Notes: generated by a model from the sequence alone, not told the origin. A DNA stretch of 33,153 nt from Serratia nevei (GCF_024160145.1 NZ_JAMYWQ010000047.1:1-33153), one strand, 5' to 3'; numbered from the stretch's first letter, positions 16,677 to 25,543 are shown. Made by a program: numbers and translations.

Positions 16677-17780
16677 ATGAAGACTGAAAAATTGCTCTCT
16701 CCGCTGAAGGTTGGCGCCCTTACCCTGCCCAACCGCGTGTTTATGGCGCCGCTGACGCGTCTGCGCAGCATCGAACCGGGCGATATTCCTACGCCGCTGA
16801 TGGCGGAATATTACGCACAGCGCGCCGGTGCGGGCCTGATCGTAACCGAAGCGACACAGGTTTCCTTCCAGGCGAAAGGCTACGCCGGTGCGCCGGGCCT
16901 GCATACGCCAGAGCAGATCGCCGCGTGGAAACACATCACGCAGGCAGTGCATGATAAAAACGGCCATATCGCGGTGCAGCTGTGGCACGTAGGCCGTATC
17001 TCCCACGCCAGCCTGCAGCCGGGCGGGCAAGCGCCGGTCGCCCCTTCGGCGATCAACGCCGAAACCCGCACCACCGTGCGTGATGAAACCGGCGCCTGGG
17101 TGCGCGTACCAACCTCCACGCCGCGCGCACTGGAAACCCGCGAGATCCCGGGCATCGTCAACGATTTCCGCCAGGCCACCGCCAACGCGCGGGAGGCCGG
17201 CTTCGACTTTATCGAACTGCATGCGGCCCACGGCTATCTGCTGCACCAGTTCATGTCGCCGGCCTCCAACCAGCGCACCGACCAATACGGCGGCAGCATC
17301 GAGAATCGCACGCGCCTGACGCTGGAAGTGGTCGACGCGGCGGTTGCCGAATGGGGTGCCGAACACATCGGTATTCGCATCTCGCCGCTGGGGCCGTTCA
17401 ACGGGCTGGACAACGGTGAAGATCAGGAAGACGCGGCGCTGTACCTGGTCGAAGAGCTGAACAAGCGCAACATCGCCTACCTGCACATCTCCGAACCGGA
17501 CTGGGCCGGCGGCAAACCGTATTCCGACGCCTTCCGCGACTCGGTGCGCGCCCACTTTAAAGGGGTAATCGTCGGTGCCGGCGCCTACACCGCCGAAAAA
17601 GCCGAAGCGCTGATCGAAAAAGGTTTCATCGACGCGGTGGCCTTCGGCCGCAGCTACATCGCCAACCCGGATCTGGTGGAGCGCTTCCGTCAGCATGCAC
17701 CGCTGAACGAGCCTAAGCCGGAAAGCTTCTACGGCGGCGGTGCCGAAGGCTATACCGACTATCCGTTTCTGGCCAAGTAA
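16677..17780 (+). CDS. nemA: N-ethylmaleimide reductase (Old Yellow Enzyme family)
   Basis: FMN- and NADPH-dependent ene-reductase that reduces N-ethylmaleimide, quinones, nitroaromatics and other electrophiles in the cytoplasm. The 367-residue product (E. coli 365) is a TIM barrel with typical blocks: [15 protein letters not shown] near the N-terminus, the substrate His pair and FMN contacts in [45 protein letters not shown], and the C-terminal phosphate-binding [21 protein letters not shown] lies 6 nt before the ATG. It is 91 bp after nemR with its own NemR-like operator and ends at a strong terminator, so it is probably not simply read through into gloA as in E. coli. Confidence 0.96.
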   Translation: MKTEKLLSPLKVGALTLPNRVFMAPLTRLRSIEPGDIPTPLMAEYYAQRAGAGLIVTEATQVSFQAKGYAGAPGLHTPEQIAAWKHITQAVHDKNGHIAVQLWHVGRISHASLQPGGQAPVAPSAINAETRTTVRDETGAWVRVPTSTPRALETREIPGIVNDFRQATANAREAGFDFIELHAAHGYLLHQFMSPASNQRTDQYGGSIENRTRLTLEVVDAAVAEWGAEHIGIRISPLGPFNGLDNGEDQEDAALYLVEELNKRNIAYLHISEPDWAGGKPYSDAFRDSVRAHFKGVIVGAGAYTAEKAEALIEKGFIDAVAFGRSYIANPDLVERFRQHAPLNEPKPESFYGGGAEGYTDYPFLAK

Positions 17781-17794
17781 CCTGTCCTGATCCC

Positions 17795-17826
17795 AAACGG
17801 CCATGCGATTGCCTGGCCGTTTTTTT
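17795..17826 (+). terminator. Intrinsic terminator of nemA
   Basis: Stem AAACGGCCA / TGGCCGTTT with a 10-nt loop and a run of seven T. It lies 15 bp past the nemA stop. Confidence 0.85.
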
Positions 17827-17839
17827 ATGCGCCGCACGC

Positions 17840-17863
17840 AAAAAGGCCCGCACGGGGCGGGCC
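17840..17863 (-). terminator. Minus-strand terminator with no gene upstream of it
   Basis: A 7-bp GC stem (GGCCCGC / GCGGGCC) with a 5-nt loop, followed on the minus strand by TTTTTGCG. No minus-strand gene is visible between this site and rnt, so it may end an unannotated transcript starting within 17870-18117. Confidence 0.5.
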
Positions 17864-18006
17864 GGTGTTCCCTGGTGTTGTTTATACTGCAGTTCAATTT
17901 CTACACGGTTACCGCCTGAATTGATAATTGATTGTGCAGATCAATTACTTCGTATCGATCGGTACGCTCGATCAATATTTAAACACCCGCGGCGCGAAGC
18001 CAGCAT

Positions 18007-18019
18007 GTGACACTGTCAC
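18007..18019. promoter_or_regulatory. Palindrome upstream of the gloA promoter
   Basis: GTGACACTGTCAC is a perfect 13-bp inverted repeat located 12 bp upstream of the gloA -35. It is a candidate operator for an unidentified regulator. Confidence 0.4.
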
Positions 18020-18031
18020 CTACCCGTCACG

Positions 18032-18061
18032 TTGAATTCCCTTGCGGGACAAGGCTATACT
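18032..18061 (+). promoter_or_regulatory. Promoter of gloA
   Basis: TTGAAT (18032-18037), an 18-bp spacer, and TATACT (18056-18061). The expected start is near 18068, giving a leader of about 50 nt. Confidence 0.65.
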
Positions 18062-18117
18062 CGCTTGTGCTGCAATCCACCCGCCGTCTGCCACGGCACA
18101 GTCAATCCAGAGGAATT

Positions 18118-18525
18118 ATGCGCTTACTCCATACCATGATCCGCGTCGGTGACCTGCAACGCGCCATCGACTTCTACACCAAGGTATTAGGCATGCGCCT
18201 GCTGCGCACCAGCGAAAACCCAGAGTACAAATACTCGCTGGCTTTCGTCGGCTATACGGAAGAGAGCGAAGGCGCGGTTATCGAACTGACCTATAACTGG
18301 GGCACCGACAGCTACGAGATGGGCACTGCCTTCGGCCACCTGGCGCTGGGCGTGGACGACGTTGCCGCCACCTGCGACAGCATCCGCCGCGCAGGCGGCA
18401 AGGTCACCCGCGAAGCCGGCCCGGTGAAAGGCGGTACCACGGTGATCGCCTTCGTCGAAGATCCGGACGGTTACAAAATCGAGCTGATCGAAAATAAACA
18501 CGCCGGCCAGGGCCTCGGCCACTAA
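18118..18525 (+). CDS. gloA: Lactoylglutathione lyase (glyoxalase I)
   Basis: Cytoplasmic Ni2+-dependent enzyme that isomerises the methylglyoxal-glutathione hemithioacetal to S-lactoylglutathione. The 135-residue product equals the E. coli length. The four metal ligands are in place: His5, Glu56, His74 and Glu122. The VOC-fold repeats ([20 protein letters not shown] and [21 protein letters not shown]) are clear. The ATG at 18118 follows AGAGGA with 5 nt spacing; a longer upstream frame is unrelated. It follows nemA as in E. coli, but here a terminator and a dedicated promoter lie in the enlarged 337-bp gap. Confidence 0.97.
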   Translation: MRLLHTMIRVGDLQRAIDFYTKVLGMRLLRTSENPEYKYSLAFVGYTEESEGAVIELTYNWGTDSYEMGTAFGHLALGVDDVAATCDSIRRAGGKVTREAGPVKGGTTVIAFVEDPDGYKIELIENKHAGQGLGH

Positions 18526-18634
18526 GCCTTCCCCAGGGCGCACATGCGCCCTGCTGATCTCCGCGCGATAGCGCCTGCAACCGGGCGCAAAATTTGCCAT
18601 AATGCGCGCTGCATTCGATGAAGATAAGAAACTG

Positions 18635-19285
18635 ATGGCCGAGAAAAGTGATCTTAACGCCCTGAGTGGTCGTTTTCGTGGGTTTTATCCCGTAGTAATA
18701 GATGTTGAAACCGCCGGCTTCAACGCCAATACCGATGCGTTGCTGGAGATCGCCGCCGTGACGCTGAAAATGGATGAAGACGGCTGGCTGCAACAGGACG
18801 AAACCCTGCATTTCCACGTGGAGCCTTTCGAGGGCGCCAACCTGCAACCGGAAGCGCTGGCGTTCAACGGCATCGATCCGCACAACCCGCTGCGCGGCGC
18901 GGTCAGCGAATATGACGCGCTGCACGCCATTTTCAAGGCGGTGCGCAAAGGCCTCAAGGATCGCGGTTGCAACCGGGCCATTATCGTGGCGCACAACGCC
19001 AACTTCGATCACAGCTTCCTGATGGCCGCGGCCGAACGCGCCGGCCTGAAGCGCAACCCGTTCCATCCGTTCGCTACCTTCGACACCGCCGCGCTGAGCG
19101 GCCTGGTGCTGGGCCAAACGGTGCTGGCGAAAGCCTGCATCGCCGCCGGCATGCCGTTCGACAGCAGCCAGGCACACTCCGCGCTGTACGACACCGAACA
19201 AACCGCCCTGCTGTTTTGCGAGCTGGTCAACCGCTGGAAACGCCTCGGCGGCTGGCCGCTGCCCACCGGCGATCTCGCCGAATAA
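18635..19285 (+). CDS. rnt: Ribonuclease T
   Basis: Homodimeric 3'-to-5' exoribonuclease of the DEDDh family, which trims tRNA CCA ends and matures 5S and 23S rRNA and other stable RNAs. The 216-residue product (E. coli 215) has Exo I in [23 protein letters not shown] (Asp and Glu), Exo II around [12 protein letters not shown], and Exo III in [16 protein letters not shown] (His and Asp). The family-specific ending [11 protein letters not shown] is present. An earlier ATG at 18602 would add 11 non-homologous residues; the start at 18635 fits the family. lhr, which follows rnt in E. coli, is not here; grxD on the other strand comes next. Confidence 0.96.
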   Translation: MAEKSDLNALSGRFRGFYPVVIDVETAGFNANTDALLEIAAVTLKMDEDGWLQQDETLHFHVEPFEGANLQPEALAFNGIDPHNPLRGAVSEYDALHAIFKAVRKGLKDRGCNRAIIVAHNANFDHSFLMAAAERAGLKRNPFHPFATFDTAALSGLVLGQTVLAKACIAAGMPFDSSQAHSALYDTEQTALLFCELVNRWKRLGGWPLPTGDLAE

Positions 19286-19291
19286 CGCAAC

Positions 19292-19325
19292 AAAAAAGGC
19301 GGCCCAGTTTGCACTGGCGCCGCCC
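19292..19325 (-). terminator. Terminator of grxD
   Basis: Stem GGCGGC-CCAGT / ACTGG-CG-CCGCC with a 4-nt loop. The T-run is on the minus strand (six T), so it serves grxD. Confidence 0.8.
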
Positions 19326-19352
19326 GTTACGCGATAACCGCAAGCCCGTCGA

Positions 19353-19700
19353 TTAAGACTGCTGGTCTTCCTGCGCTTTATACTTTTCTGCGGTTTCTTT
19401 GATCAGCTGCTGCAATTCGCCGCGCTGATACATTTCGATGATGATATCGCACCCGCCGACCAGCTCACCGTCAACCCACAGCTGCGGGAACGTCGGCCAG
19501 TTGGCGTATTTTGGCAGCTCGGCGCGAATATCCGGGTTTTGCAGAATATCCACGTAGGCGAAACGCTCGCCACAGGCGGACAGCGCTTGCACAGCCTGAG
19601 CGGAGAAACCGCAGCTCGGCAGCTTTGGCGAACCTTTCATGTACAGCAGAATCGGGTTTTCAGCGATCTGGTGCTGAATTTTTTCAAGTGTCGTCGTCAT
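19353..19700 (-). CDS. grxD: Monothiol glutaredoxin GrxD (Grx4)
   Basis: Cytoplasmic CGFS-type monothiol glutaredoxin that binds a glutathione-coordinated [2Fe-2S] cluster and takes part in Fe-S trafficking. The 115-residue product equals the E. coli length. Visible motifs are KGSPKLPSCGFSAQAVQAL (CGFS active site), the WPTFPQLWVDGELVGGCDI block with the cis-Pro and GG motifs that bind glutathione, and a charged C-terminus. GAGGAAG lies about 6 nt before the ATG. A likely -10 (TACAAT on the minus strand, 19753-19758) lies about 50 bp upstream. Confidence 0.97.
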   Translation of the reverse strand: MTTTLEKIQHQIAENPILLYMKGSPKLPSCGFSAQAVQALSACGERFAYVDILQNPDIRAELPKYANWPTFPQLWVDGELVGGCDIIIEMYQRGELQQLIKETAEKYKAQEDQQS

Positions 19701-20116
19701 TTATTGCTTCCTCAAGCCACATTTCATGGCTACAACATGCATCACGCAGGCTATTGTAGCGGCTGGAACAGTCGCAAGAAAACGCCATCTTTTGCAAGGA
19801 TATTCGCCCGCTGCCGATCGCGTTTCACCGGCCACGTCATTCCGGTCAAAACATACGCTGAGAATAACATTTTTAATCCGACCATTTCACTAATATATTG
19901 CGCCGCGACAACGGCGCGGCCGAATTATATCCGCCGCCGCCAGATGGCGTTTTTTCATACAGCAACAGGCTGATTTTGAAACAAAAAAAATGTCATTAAC
20001 GTTTTCTCACAATATGGATTATTATTTATGAGTTCTTCGCTGTTTTATATGGCGAAATTCGGGAATACTGTAACTCTTTCGATATCCGTTTCGGGGCCAA
20101 GGTTGGTGACGTCGAC
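19701..20116. other. 416-bp gap between grxD and mepH: promoters, hairpins, possible uORF
   Basis: On the minus side a grxD promoter is likely (-10 TACAAT at 19753-19758). On the plus side lie TAATAT (19891-19896), a 6-bp hairpin GCGCCG / CGGCGC (19900-19917), and a small stem CGCC / GGCG followed by six T (19938-19955), which may be a leader terminator or the end of a short RNA. An AT-rich stretch follows. A 32-codon frame (20028-20126, ATG with GGAT 8 nt upstream) overlaps the mepH start in another frame. No other gene is recognised. Confidence 0.5.
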
Positions 20117-20935
20117 ATGCGTTTAATTCTTACGCTCTTTGCGCTGCTGTTTACGCAGCTCTTCTTCAATTTGGCGCATGCTGCGCCGCAGGCGCGTGTT
20201 GCCGCCGAGCAGCGTAAAAGCCATGCTAATGAAGCGCGGCCCGATGACCGCAGAAAAAAGAAAGCGGACAAAGCCGCCAAAAAAGCCAAAGTGACGGCCC
20301 CCGAGAAAAAAACCAAGACCGCCAAGGCGAAAAGCGAGAAAAGCGCGAAAAAGGTCGTCAGCGCCAAACCCAAGGCCAAAGCGCAGAAAACCGCCAAGAT
20401 TAAAGTCACCCCGCCGAAAAAGGGCTATAAAAAAGGCTATGGTCGCCACCGCGAAGCCGGTATGGCTACCGCCAAGCTGGCACGTGAAGAAAAGCCGTTG
20501 AAACTCAGCCCGGCGCACAAAAAACGCTACCAGCACGCCAAGCAGACCGCGATGGCCAAGCTGATGGGCCAGATGGGCAAACCTTACCGCTGGGGCGGCA
20601 GCTCGCCGCGCACCGGCTTCGACTGCAGCGGCCTTATCTATTACGCCTACAAAGACGTAGTGAAAATCAAGATGCCGCGTACCGCCAATGAGATGTATCA
20701 CCTGCGCGACGCGGCGCCGATCAAGAAAAGCGAACTGGAAAGCGGCGATCTGGTGTTCTTCCGCATCAACAACCGCGGCGTGGCGGACCATGTCGGCGTC
20801 TACCTCGGCAACGGCAAATTCATCCAGTCGCCGCGCACCGGCGAAGAGATCCGCATCAGCCAACTCGACAACGACTATTGGCAGAACCACTACATCGGCG
20901 CACGCCGCGTAGTGACGCCGAAAACCATTCGTTAA
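20117..20935 (+). CDS. mepH: NlpC/P60 murein DD-endopeptidase MepH
   Basis: Periplasmic peptidoglycan endopeptidase that cleaves D-Ala-mDAP cross-links to allow sacculus growth. The 272-residue product (same order as E. coli YdhO, 271) has a Sec signal of about 22 residues ending AHA. A long Lys/Ala-rich low-complexity linker covers about residues 35-110. The catalytic domain has Cys170 in FDCSGLIYYAY, His225 in ADHVGVYLGNG, and a downstream polar residue. The basic linker probably interacts with the wall or with lipids. The same long frame on the opposite strand is an artefact. The ATG at 20117 is preceded by weak GAC spacing; start choice rests on the signal peptide. Confidence 0.93.
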   Translation: MRLILTLFALLFTQLFFNLAHAAPQARVAAEQRKSHANEARPDDRRKKKADKAAKKAKVTAPEKKTKTAKAKSEKSAKKVVSAKPKAKAQKTAKIKVTPPKKGYKKGYGRHREAGMATAKLAREEKPLKLSPAHKKRYQHAKQTAMAKLMGQMGKPYRWGGSSPRTGFDCSGLIYYAYKDVVKIKMPRTANEMYHLRDAAPIKKSELESGDLVFFRINNRGVADHVGVYLGNGKFIQSPRTGEEIRISQLDNDYWQNHYIGARRVVTPKTIR

Positions 20936-21134
20936 TTCCCTGTTCTGCGCGGTTGCGGCCCCGGCCACAACCGCCTGCTCAAGCTATCGCCCATCGCACT
21001 TCCCCACGCGCATTTCTCGCTTTTCCGCCTGTTTTTTATGATGAAAATTGTTAAGATTGAATGACCACAATAAAAAACGGCCCATCCGGCGCTCGCCCCG
21101 GCGGGAAACGCATGGCGCTGTAAAGGAGGAAGCA

Positions 21135-21713
21135 ATGTCGTTTGAATTACCTGCATTACCGTATGAGAAAAACGCGCTCGAGCCGCACATCTCCGCCGAG
21201 ACCCTGGAATACCACTACGGCAAACACCACAACACCTACGTGGTGAACCTGAACAACCTGGTGAAAGGCAGCGAGTTCGAGGGCAAATCGCTCGAAGAGA
21301 TCATCAAGACCTCTAACGGCGGCGTCTTCAACAACGCGGCGCAGGTGTGGAACCACACCTTCTACTGGCACTGCCTGTCGCCACAGGGCGGCGGTGAGCC
21401 GCAGGGCGAACTGGCGGCGGCGATCGTCAAATCCTTCGGCTCTTTCGCTGCCTTCAAAGAGCAGTTCACCGATGCCGCCGTGAAAAACTTCGGCGCCGGC
21501 TGGACCTGGCTGGTGAAGAAACCGGACGGCGCGCTGGCGATCGTCAACACCTCCAACGCGGCCACCCCGCTGACCGGTGAAGACAAACCACTGCTGACCG
21601 TTGACGTGTGGGAACACGCGTATTACATCGATTACCGCAATGCGCGTCCAAAATACCTGGAAAACTTCTGGGCGCTGGTCAACTGGACCTTCGCAGCGGA
21701 AAACCTGGCGTAA
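21135..21713 (+). CDS. sodB: Iron superoxide dismutase
   Basis: Cytoplasmic Fe-SOD that dismutates superoxide; in enterics it is repressed by the RyhB sRNA when iron is low. The 192-residue product (E. coli 193) starts [20 protein letters not shown]. Iron ligands are His27 ([11 protein letters not shown]), the His of WNHTFYW, and Asp and His of DVWEHAYY. The Fe-type signature [13 protein letters not shown] and the Gln in AAQVWN and GGEPQGEL region fit Fe rather than Mn-SOD. The strong AAAGGAGGA lies about 8 nt before the ATG at 21135; a frame starting further upstream is unrelated. Confidence 0.97.
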   Translation: MSFELPALPYEKNALEPHISAETLEYHYGKHHNTYVVNLNNLVKGSEFEGKSLEEIIKTSNGGVFNNAAQVWNHTFYWHCLSPQGGGEPQGELAAAIVKSFGSFAAFKEQFTDAAVKNFGAGWTWLVKKPDGALAIVNTSNAATPLTGEDKPLLTVDVWEHAYYIDYRNARPKYLENFWALVNWTFAAENLA

Positions 21714-21734
21714 GTTCAGGCTTTGACAGGACAA

Positions 21735-21759
21735 GGCGCAGCCAGGCTGCGCCTTTTTT
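21735..21759 (+). terminator. Intrinsic terminator of sodB
   Basis: Stem GGCGCAG / CTGCGCC with a 5-nt loop and a run of six T, about 20 bp past the sodB stop and just before the cydH stop on the other strand. Confidence 0.85.
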
Positions 21760-21774
21760 AAAACCGGCGGGAAA

Positions 21775-21864
21775 TCAGTTCAACGCGGCAACAAAGCTGA
21801 AAGCGATAATCATCGCCAATGCGCAGACGGTGGTGAACAGCGACATCTTCAGATCGGTATCCAT
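21775..21864 (-). CDS. cydH: Small cytochrome bd-I oxidase subunit CydH (YnhF)
   Basis: A 29-codon gene too short for most gene finders. The product begins MDTDLKMSLFTTVCALAMII and ends with FVAALN, a single hydrophobic helix closely similar to E. coli YnhF (MSTDLKFSLVTT...). YnhF is the accessory subunit CydH (also CydY) of cytochrome bd-I, where it packs against CydA near the heme site. AAAGGAG lies 6 nt before the ATG. Its position between sodB and purR on the minus strand is exactly that of E. coli ynhF. The cydAB genes are not in this window. Confidence 0.9.
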   Translation of the reverse strand: MDTDLKMSLFTTVCALAMIIAFSFVAALN

Positions 21865-22125
21865 GACAACTCCTTTAAAATGGGCTTTCCTAAGGATAAA
21901 AGGCGCACAATTAGTACGTCAAATCATTTTCCCACAGTTCGCCGATAAAATCTTGTTATCATTTCCCGGTTTATAATCTCGATTACCTCTTCCACTTTTG
22001 TTCAATATGCGACAAAATTCGCAGTTCACAACTGCGTACCGGCATTCATGCCCCTCCTGATTAAGCGCTGAAGACTTCAACACACTAAAAACTCAGTTTT
22101 CGCTTCTCTGGAGAAGGATCTACGT

Positions 22126-22141
22126 AGGCAAACGATTAACA
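22126..22141. promoter_or_regulatory. PurR operator in the purR leader
   Basis: AGGCAAACGATTAACA resembles the E. coli purR O1 site (AGGCAAACGTTTACCT) and the PUR-box consensus with central CG. It lies 48-63 bp before the purR ATG, downstream of a likely -10 (TATAAT at 21972-21977), as expected for autoregulation by blocking elongation. Confidence 0.65.
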
Positions 22142-22146
22142 TCACA

Positions 22147-22169
22147 CTTACATGCTGTAAACATGTGAG
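22147..22169 (+). repeat. Hairpin just ahead of the purR ribosome-binding site
   Basis: An 8-bp stem CTTACATG / CATGTGAG (including one T-G pair) with a 7-nt loop, ending 3 nt before AGGAG. It may modulate purR translation. Confidence 0.4.
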
Positions 22170-22188
22170 TTCAGGAGTCATTCCTTAC

Positions 22189-23214
22189 ATGGCAACGATT
22201 AAAGATGTGGCCAAACGCGCGGGCGTTTCCACCACCACCGTTTCGCACGTCATCAATAAGACTCGTTTCGTCGCCGAAGAGACCAAAGCGGCCGTGTGGG
22301 CCGCCATCAAAGAGCTGCACTACTCGCCGAGCGCCGTGGCGCGCAGCCTGAAAGTCAATCACACCAAGTCGATCGGTCTGTTGGCCACCTCGAGCGAAGC
22401 CCCCTACTTCGCCGAAGTGATCGAGGCGGTGGAAAACAGCTGCTACAGCAAAGGCTATACCCTGATCCTGTGCAACTCGCACAACAATCTGGACAAGCAG
22501 CGCGCCTATCTGGCGATGCTGGCGCAAAAACGCGTCGACGGCCTGCTGGTCATGTGCTCCGAGTACCCCGATCAGCTGTTGGGCATGCTGGAAGACTACC
22601 GCAACATCCCGATGGTGGTGATGGACTGGGGCGCGGCACGCGGCGATTTCACCGACACCATCATCGATAACGCCTTCGAAGGCGGCTATCTGGCCGGCCG
22701 TTACCTGATCGAGCGCGGCCACCGCGATATCGGCGCCATTCCGGGCCAGCTGTCGCGCAACACCGGCGGCGGCCGTCACCAGGGCTTTATGAAGGCGCTA
22801 CAGGAAGCGCATATCGAGATTCGCGAAGAGTGGATCGTTCAGGGCGACTTCGAGCCGGAGTCCGGCTACAAGGCGATGCACCAAATCCTGTCGCAAAAGC
22901 AGCGGCCGACCGCGGTATTCTGCGGCGGCGACATCATGGCGATGGGCGCCATCTGCGCCGCCGACGAGCTGGGGCTGCGAGTGCCGCAGGATATTTCCGT
23001 GATCGGTTACGACAACGTGCGCAACGCCCGCTACTTCACCCCGGCGCTGACCACCATTCACCAGCCGAAAGAGCGCCTGGGCGAAATGGCCTTCACCATG
23101 CTGCTGGATCGCATCATCAGCAAGCGCGAAGAGTCGCAGGTGATCGAAGTGCATCCGAAGCTGGTCGAACGCCGCTCGGTCGCCGACGGCCCGTTTATCG
23201 ACTACCGCCGCTAA
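22189..23214 (+). CDS. purR: Purine repressor PurR (LacI family)
   Basis: LacI-family repressor that binds PUR boxes with hypoxanthine or guanine as corepressor and represses purine synthesis genes. The 341-residue product equals the E. coli length. The HTH is [23 protein letters not shown], followed by the hinge helix SPSAVARSL and a periplasmic-binding-like domain. The corepressor region includes [11 protein letters not shown] and [30 protein letters not shown]. The ATG at 22189 has AGGAG 11 nt upstream; a longer frame from 22165 is not homologous. Its stop overlaps the punR stop by 4 bp, and a hairpin terminator lies within the punR coding end. Confidence 0.97.
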   Translation: MATIKDVAKRAGVSTTTVSHVINKTRFVAEETKAAVWAAIKELHYSPSAVARSLKVNHTKSIGLLATSSEAPYFAEVIEAVENSCYSKGYTLILCNSHNNLDKQRAYLAMLAQKRVDGLLVMCSEYPDQLLGMLEDYRNIPMVVMDWGAARGDFTDTIIDNAFEGGYLAGRYLIERGHRDIGAIPGQLSRNTGGGRHQGFMKALQEAHIEIREEWIVQGDFEPESGYKAMHQILSQKQRPTAVFCGGDIMAMGAICAADELGLRVPQDISVIGYDNVRNARYFTPALTTIHQPKERLGEMAFTMLLDRIISKREESQVIEVHPKLVERRSVADGPFIDYRR

Positions 23215-24155
23215 TCCCCCGCGCCGGAAGCCTGCACGGCTTCCGGTTCCGCCTCGCTCAGCCACTCCTGGTTCAGCGTCTCCCCATCGCCCAGATACGC
23301 CAGCAGCCAGCTCATCGCCGGTGAGGGCTTATCCTGTTGCCAGGTCAGGCAGCAAGGGCTGGCGGGAAACGGCTGCTGCAGCTGCAACGCTTTCAGCTCA
23401 CCGCGCTGCACCAACGGCAGCGCCCGATGCGCCGGCATCATGCCGACGCACAGCCCGGCGCGCAAACAGTCGAGCGCCGAGCTCCAGTCCGGCACCACCA
23501 GCCGCCGCTGGTTATCCAGCGTCCAGGTGACACGCTTGGGCAGAGTGCGTGAAGTGTCCTCCAGGCAAAGCGAAGGGTACGGCCGCAGCCGATCGTCATT
23601 CAGCGGCCCCGCCAGCTGCGCCAGCGGATGCTGCGGGCTGACCACGCACAGCCAGTTCATATAGCCCATGTCGCGGAAGGCGAAACCGCCGCCGACCGGC
23701 ACCGCCCGCGTGGCGCCGATCGCCATATCCGCCCTGCCGTCCACCAACGCATCCCACACGCCGTTGAACACCTCGGGTTGCAGCAGCAGCTCGACGTCGG
23801 GGAAATGGCGGTAGAAATCCAGTACCAGCTGGCGGCTGCGCTGCGGTTTGACGATGATGTCCACCGCGATATTCAGCTGGCCGCGCCAGCCGTTAGCCAC
23901 CTGCTGACAGTGGCGACGGGTGTCGAGCATTTTTTTGATAACAACTCGCGCGTCCTTGATAAACAGCGCACCGGCCGGCGTCAGCTCCACGTCGCGGTGA
24001 CGCCGCTCAAACAGCGGCACCGCCAGCCATTGCTCCAATTGCCGAACGGTATAGCTCACCGCCGACGGCACCCGGTGCAGCTCCTGCGCCGCCGCGCTGA
24101 AACTGCCGGTGCGCGCCACCGCGTCAACAACTTCAAGAGAATATTCAGACCACAT
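23211..24155 (-). CDS. punR: LysR-family regulator PunR (YdhB)
   Basis: LysR-type activator of the divergent purine nucleoside transporter gene punC in E. coli. The 314-residue product (E. coli 310) is very similar at the N-terminus: [15 protein letters not shown] then [43 protein letters not shown], which is the winged HTH. The effector domain follows with [12 protein letters not shown] and [22 protein letters not shown]. The longer frame adds 12 upstream residues; ATG at 24155 fits the family. Its 3' end carries the purR terminator hairpin. The divergent gap to punC is about 120 bp. Confidence 0.94.
   Translation of the reverse strand: MWSEYSLEVVDAVARTGSFSAAAQELHRVPSAVSYTVRQLEQWLAVPLFERRHRDVELTPAGALFIKDARVVIKKMLDTRRHCQQVANGWRGQLNIAVDIIVKPQRSRQLVLDFYRHFPDVELLLQPEVFNGVWDALVDGRADMAIGATRAVPVGGGFAFRDMGYMNWLCVVSPQHPLAQLAGPLNDDRLRPYPSLCLEDTSRTLPKRVTWTLDNQRRLVVPDWSSALDCLRAGLCVGMMPAHRALPLVQRGELKALQLQQPFPASPCCLTWQQDKPSPAMSWLLAYLGDGETLNQEWLSEAEPEAVQASGAGD
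23224..23248 (+). terminator. purR terminator hairpin inside the punR coding end
   Basis: A 9-bp stem CCGGAAGCC / GGCTTCCGG with a 5-nt loop, followed by TTCC only. It lies 10 bp past the purR stop and within punR codons. The short T-run means efficiency is uncertain. Confidence 0.55.
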
Positions 24156-24278
24156 CGCTTTGCCTTCAATTTTTTTAACAGCACTTTGCAAATATTACCG
24201 TTTCACAAGCAGAGATCCAGCCGGATACACTGGCCGGCGCTAAAAACCTGCGACATTAAAATATTAACGAGAAATACC

Positions 24279-25490
24279 ATGCGAAATTCCTTTGGCTTTA
24301 TGTTCTACCTCGCCGGCCTGAGCATGCTGGGTTATCTGGCGACCGATATGTACCTGCCCGCCTTCGGCGCCATGCGGGAGGAGTTGCAAATTTCCACCGG
24401 CGCGGTGAGCGCCAGCCTGAGCATCTTCCTGGCCGGCTTCGCCTTCGCGCAGCTGCTGTGGGGGCCGCTCTCCGACCGTCTGGGCCGCAAACCGGTCTTA
24501 TTGATCGGCCTGACGCTGTTCGCTCTCGGCTGCCTGGGCATGCTGTGGGTGGAAAACGCCGTGCAGCTCTGGATCCTGCGCTTTATTCAGGCCGTCGGCG
24601 TCTGCTCCGCCACCGCCATCTGGCAAGCATTGGTGGTCGACCGTTACCGCGAAGGCCAGGCCAACCGCGTGTTCGCCACCATTATGCCGCTGGTGGCGCT
24701 GTCGCCGGCGCTGGCCCCGCTGCTGGGTGCCTGGTTGCTGAACCACGCCAGCTGGCGCGCGATCTTCGCCGCGCTGTTGGTGATCACCGCGCTGCTGCTG
24801 CTGCCGACGTTGATGCTCAAAGAGCGCGCCAAAACGCAACCCACCGCCGATGTGCCAAAAAACGGCGCCAGCTTCTGGCAGCTGTTGAAATCGCCGGTGT
24901 TCAGCGGCAACGTCGCCATGTACGCCGCCTGCTCGGCCGGCTTCTTCGCCTGGCTGACCGGCTCGCCGTTCATCCTCGGCGATATGGGCTACGGCCCGAG
25001 CGACATCGGCCTGAGCTACGTGCCGCAAACGCTGGCCTTCCTGCTGGGTGGCTACGGCTGCCGCGCCGCGCTCAAACGCATCAATGGCAAAACCCTGCTG
25101 CCGTGGCTGCTGGTCGCTTACGGTGTCAGCATGGTGGCGCTGTATCTGGTGGCGACCCTGACCGATCCGACGCTCACCACGCTGCTGATCCCGTTCTGCG
25201 TGATGGCGCTGGTCAACGGCGCCGGCTACCCGATCATGGTGGCGAATGCGCTGATGCCGTTCCCGGAAAGCAGCGGCAAGGCCGCCGCGCTGCAAAATAC
25301 GCTGCAGCTGGGGCTGTGCTTTGTGGCGAGTATGCTGGTATCGGCGTTCATTGCCCAGCCGCTGTTGGCGACGGTGACGGTGATGGTATCGACGGTGATC
25401 CTGGCCGCGCTGGGGTATTTCCTGCAGCGGGGAAAAGCGGCCGATGCGCAGCGGAAGGCGCAGCGGGAACATGCTAACTCATCGTCATAA
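24279..25490 (+). CDS. punC: Purine nucleoside transporter PunC (YdhC), MFS
   Basis: Major-facilitator transporter of the Bcr/CflA subgroup; E. coli PunC imports adenosine/inosine-type purine nucleosides under PunR control. The 403-residue product equals the E. coli length and has about 12 predicted spans. The MFS loop motif is [19 protein letters not shown] between spans 2 and 3. [17 protein letters not shown] (span 1) and [33 protein letters not shown] (spans 7-8) are family-typical. A much longer upstream frame overlaps punR on the other strand and is rejected; ATG at 24279 fits the family, with only a weak GAGA ahead of it. Confidence 0.94.
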   Translation: MRNSFGFMFYLAGLSMLGYLATDMYLPAFGAMREELQISTGAVSASLSIFLAGFAFAQLLWGPLSDRLGRKPVLLIGLTLFALGCLGMLWVENAVQLWILRFIQAVGVCSATAIWQALVVDRYREGQANRVFATIMPLVALSPALAPLLGAWLLNHASWRAIFAALLVITALLLLPTLMLKERAKTQPTADVPKNGASFWQLLKSPVFSGNVAMYAACSAGFFAWLTGSPFILGDMGYGPSDIGLSYVPQTLAFLLGGYGCRAALKRINGKTLLPWLLVAYGVSMVALYLVATLTDPTLTTLLIPFCVMALVNGAGYPIMVANALMPFPESSGKAAALQNTLQLGLCFVASMLVSAFIAQPLLATVTVMVSTVILAALGYFLQRGKAADAQRKAQREHANSSS

Positions 25491-25543
25491 TTACCAAGTT
25501 TAATAATCACTTAAAGAATATGCGTGCCGAGTGCGATTTACGG

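Noticed and set aside
16659..17897. A 412-codon minus-strand frame opposite nemA
   Set aside because: nemA has full-length family similarity on the plus strand; the antisense frame has none.
23628..24278. Extension of punC upstream to 23628
   Set aside because: It runs antisense through punR. The transporter's first span begins directly after the ATG at 24279.
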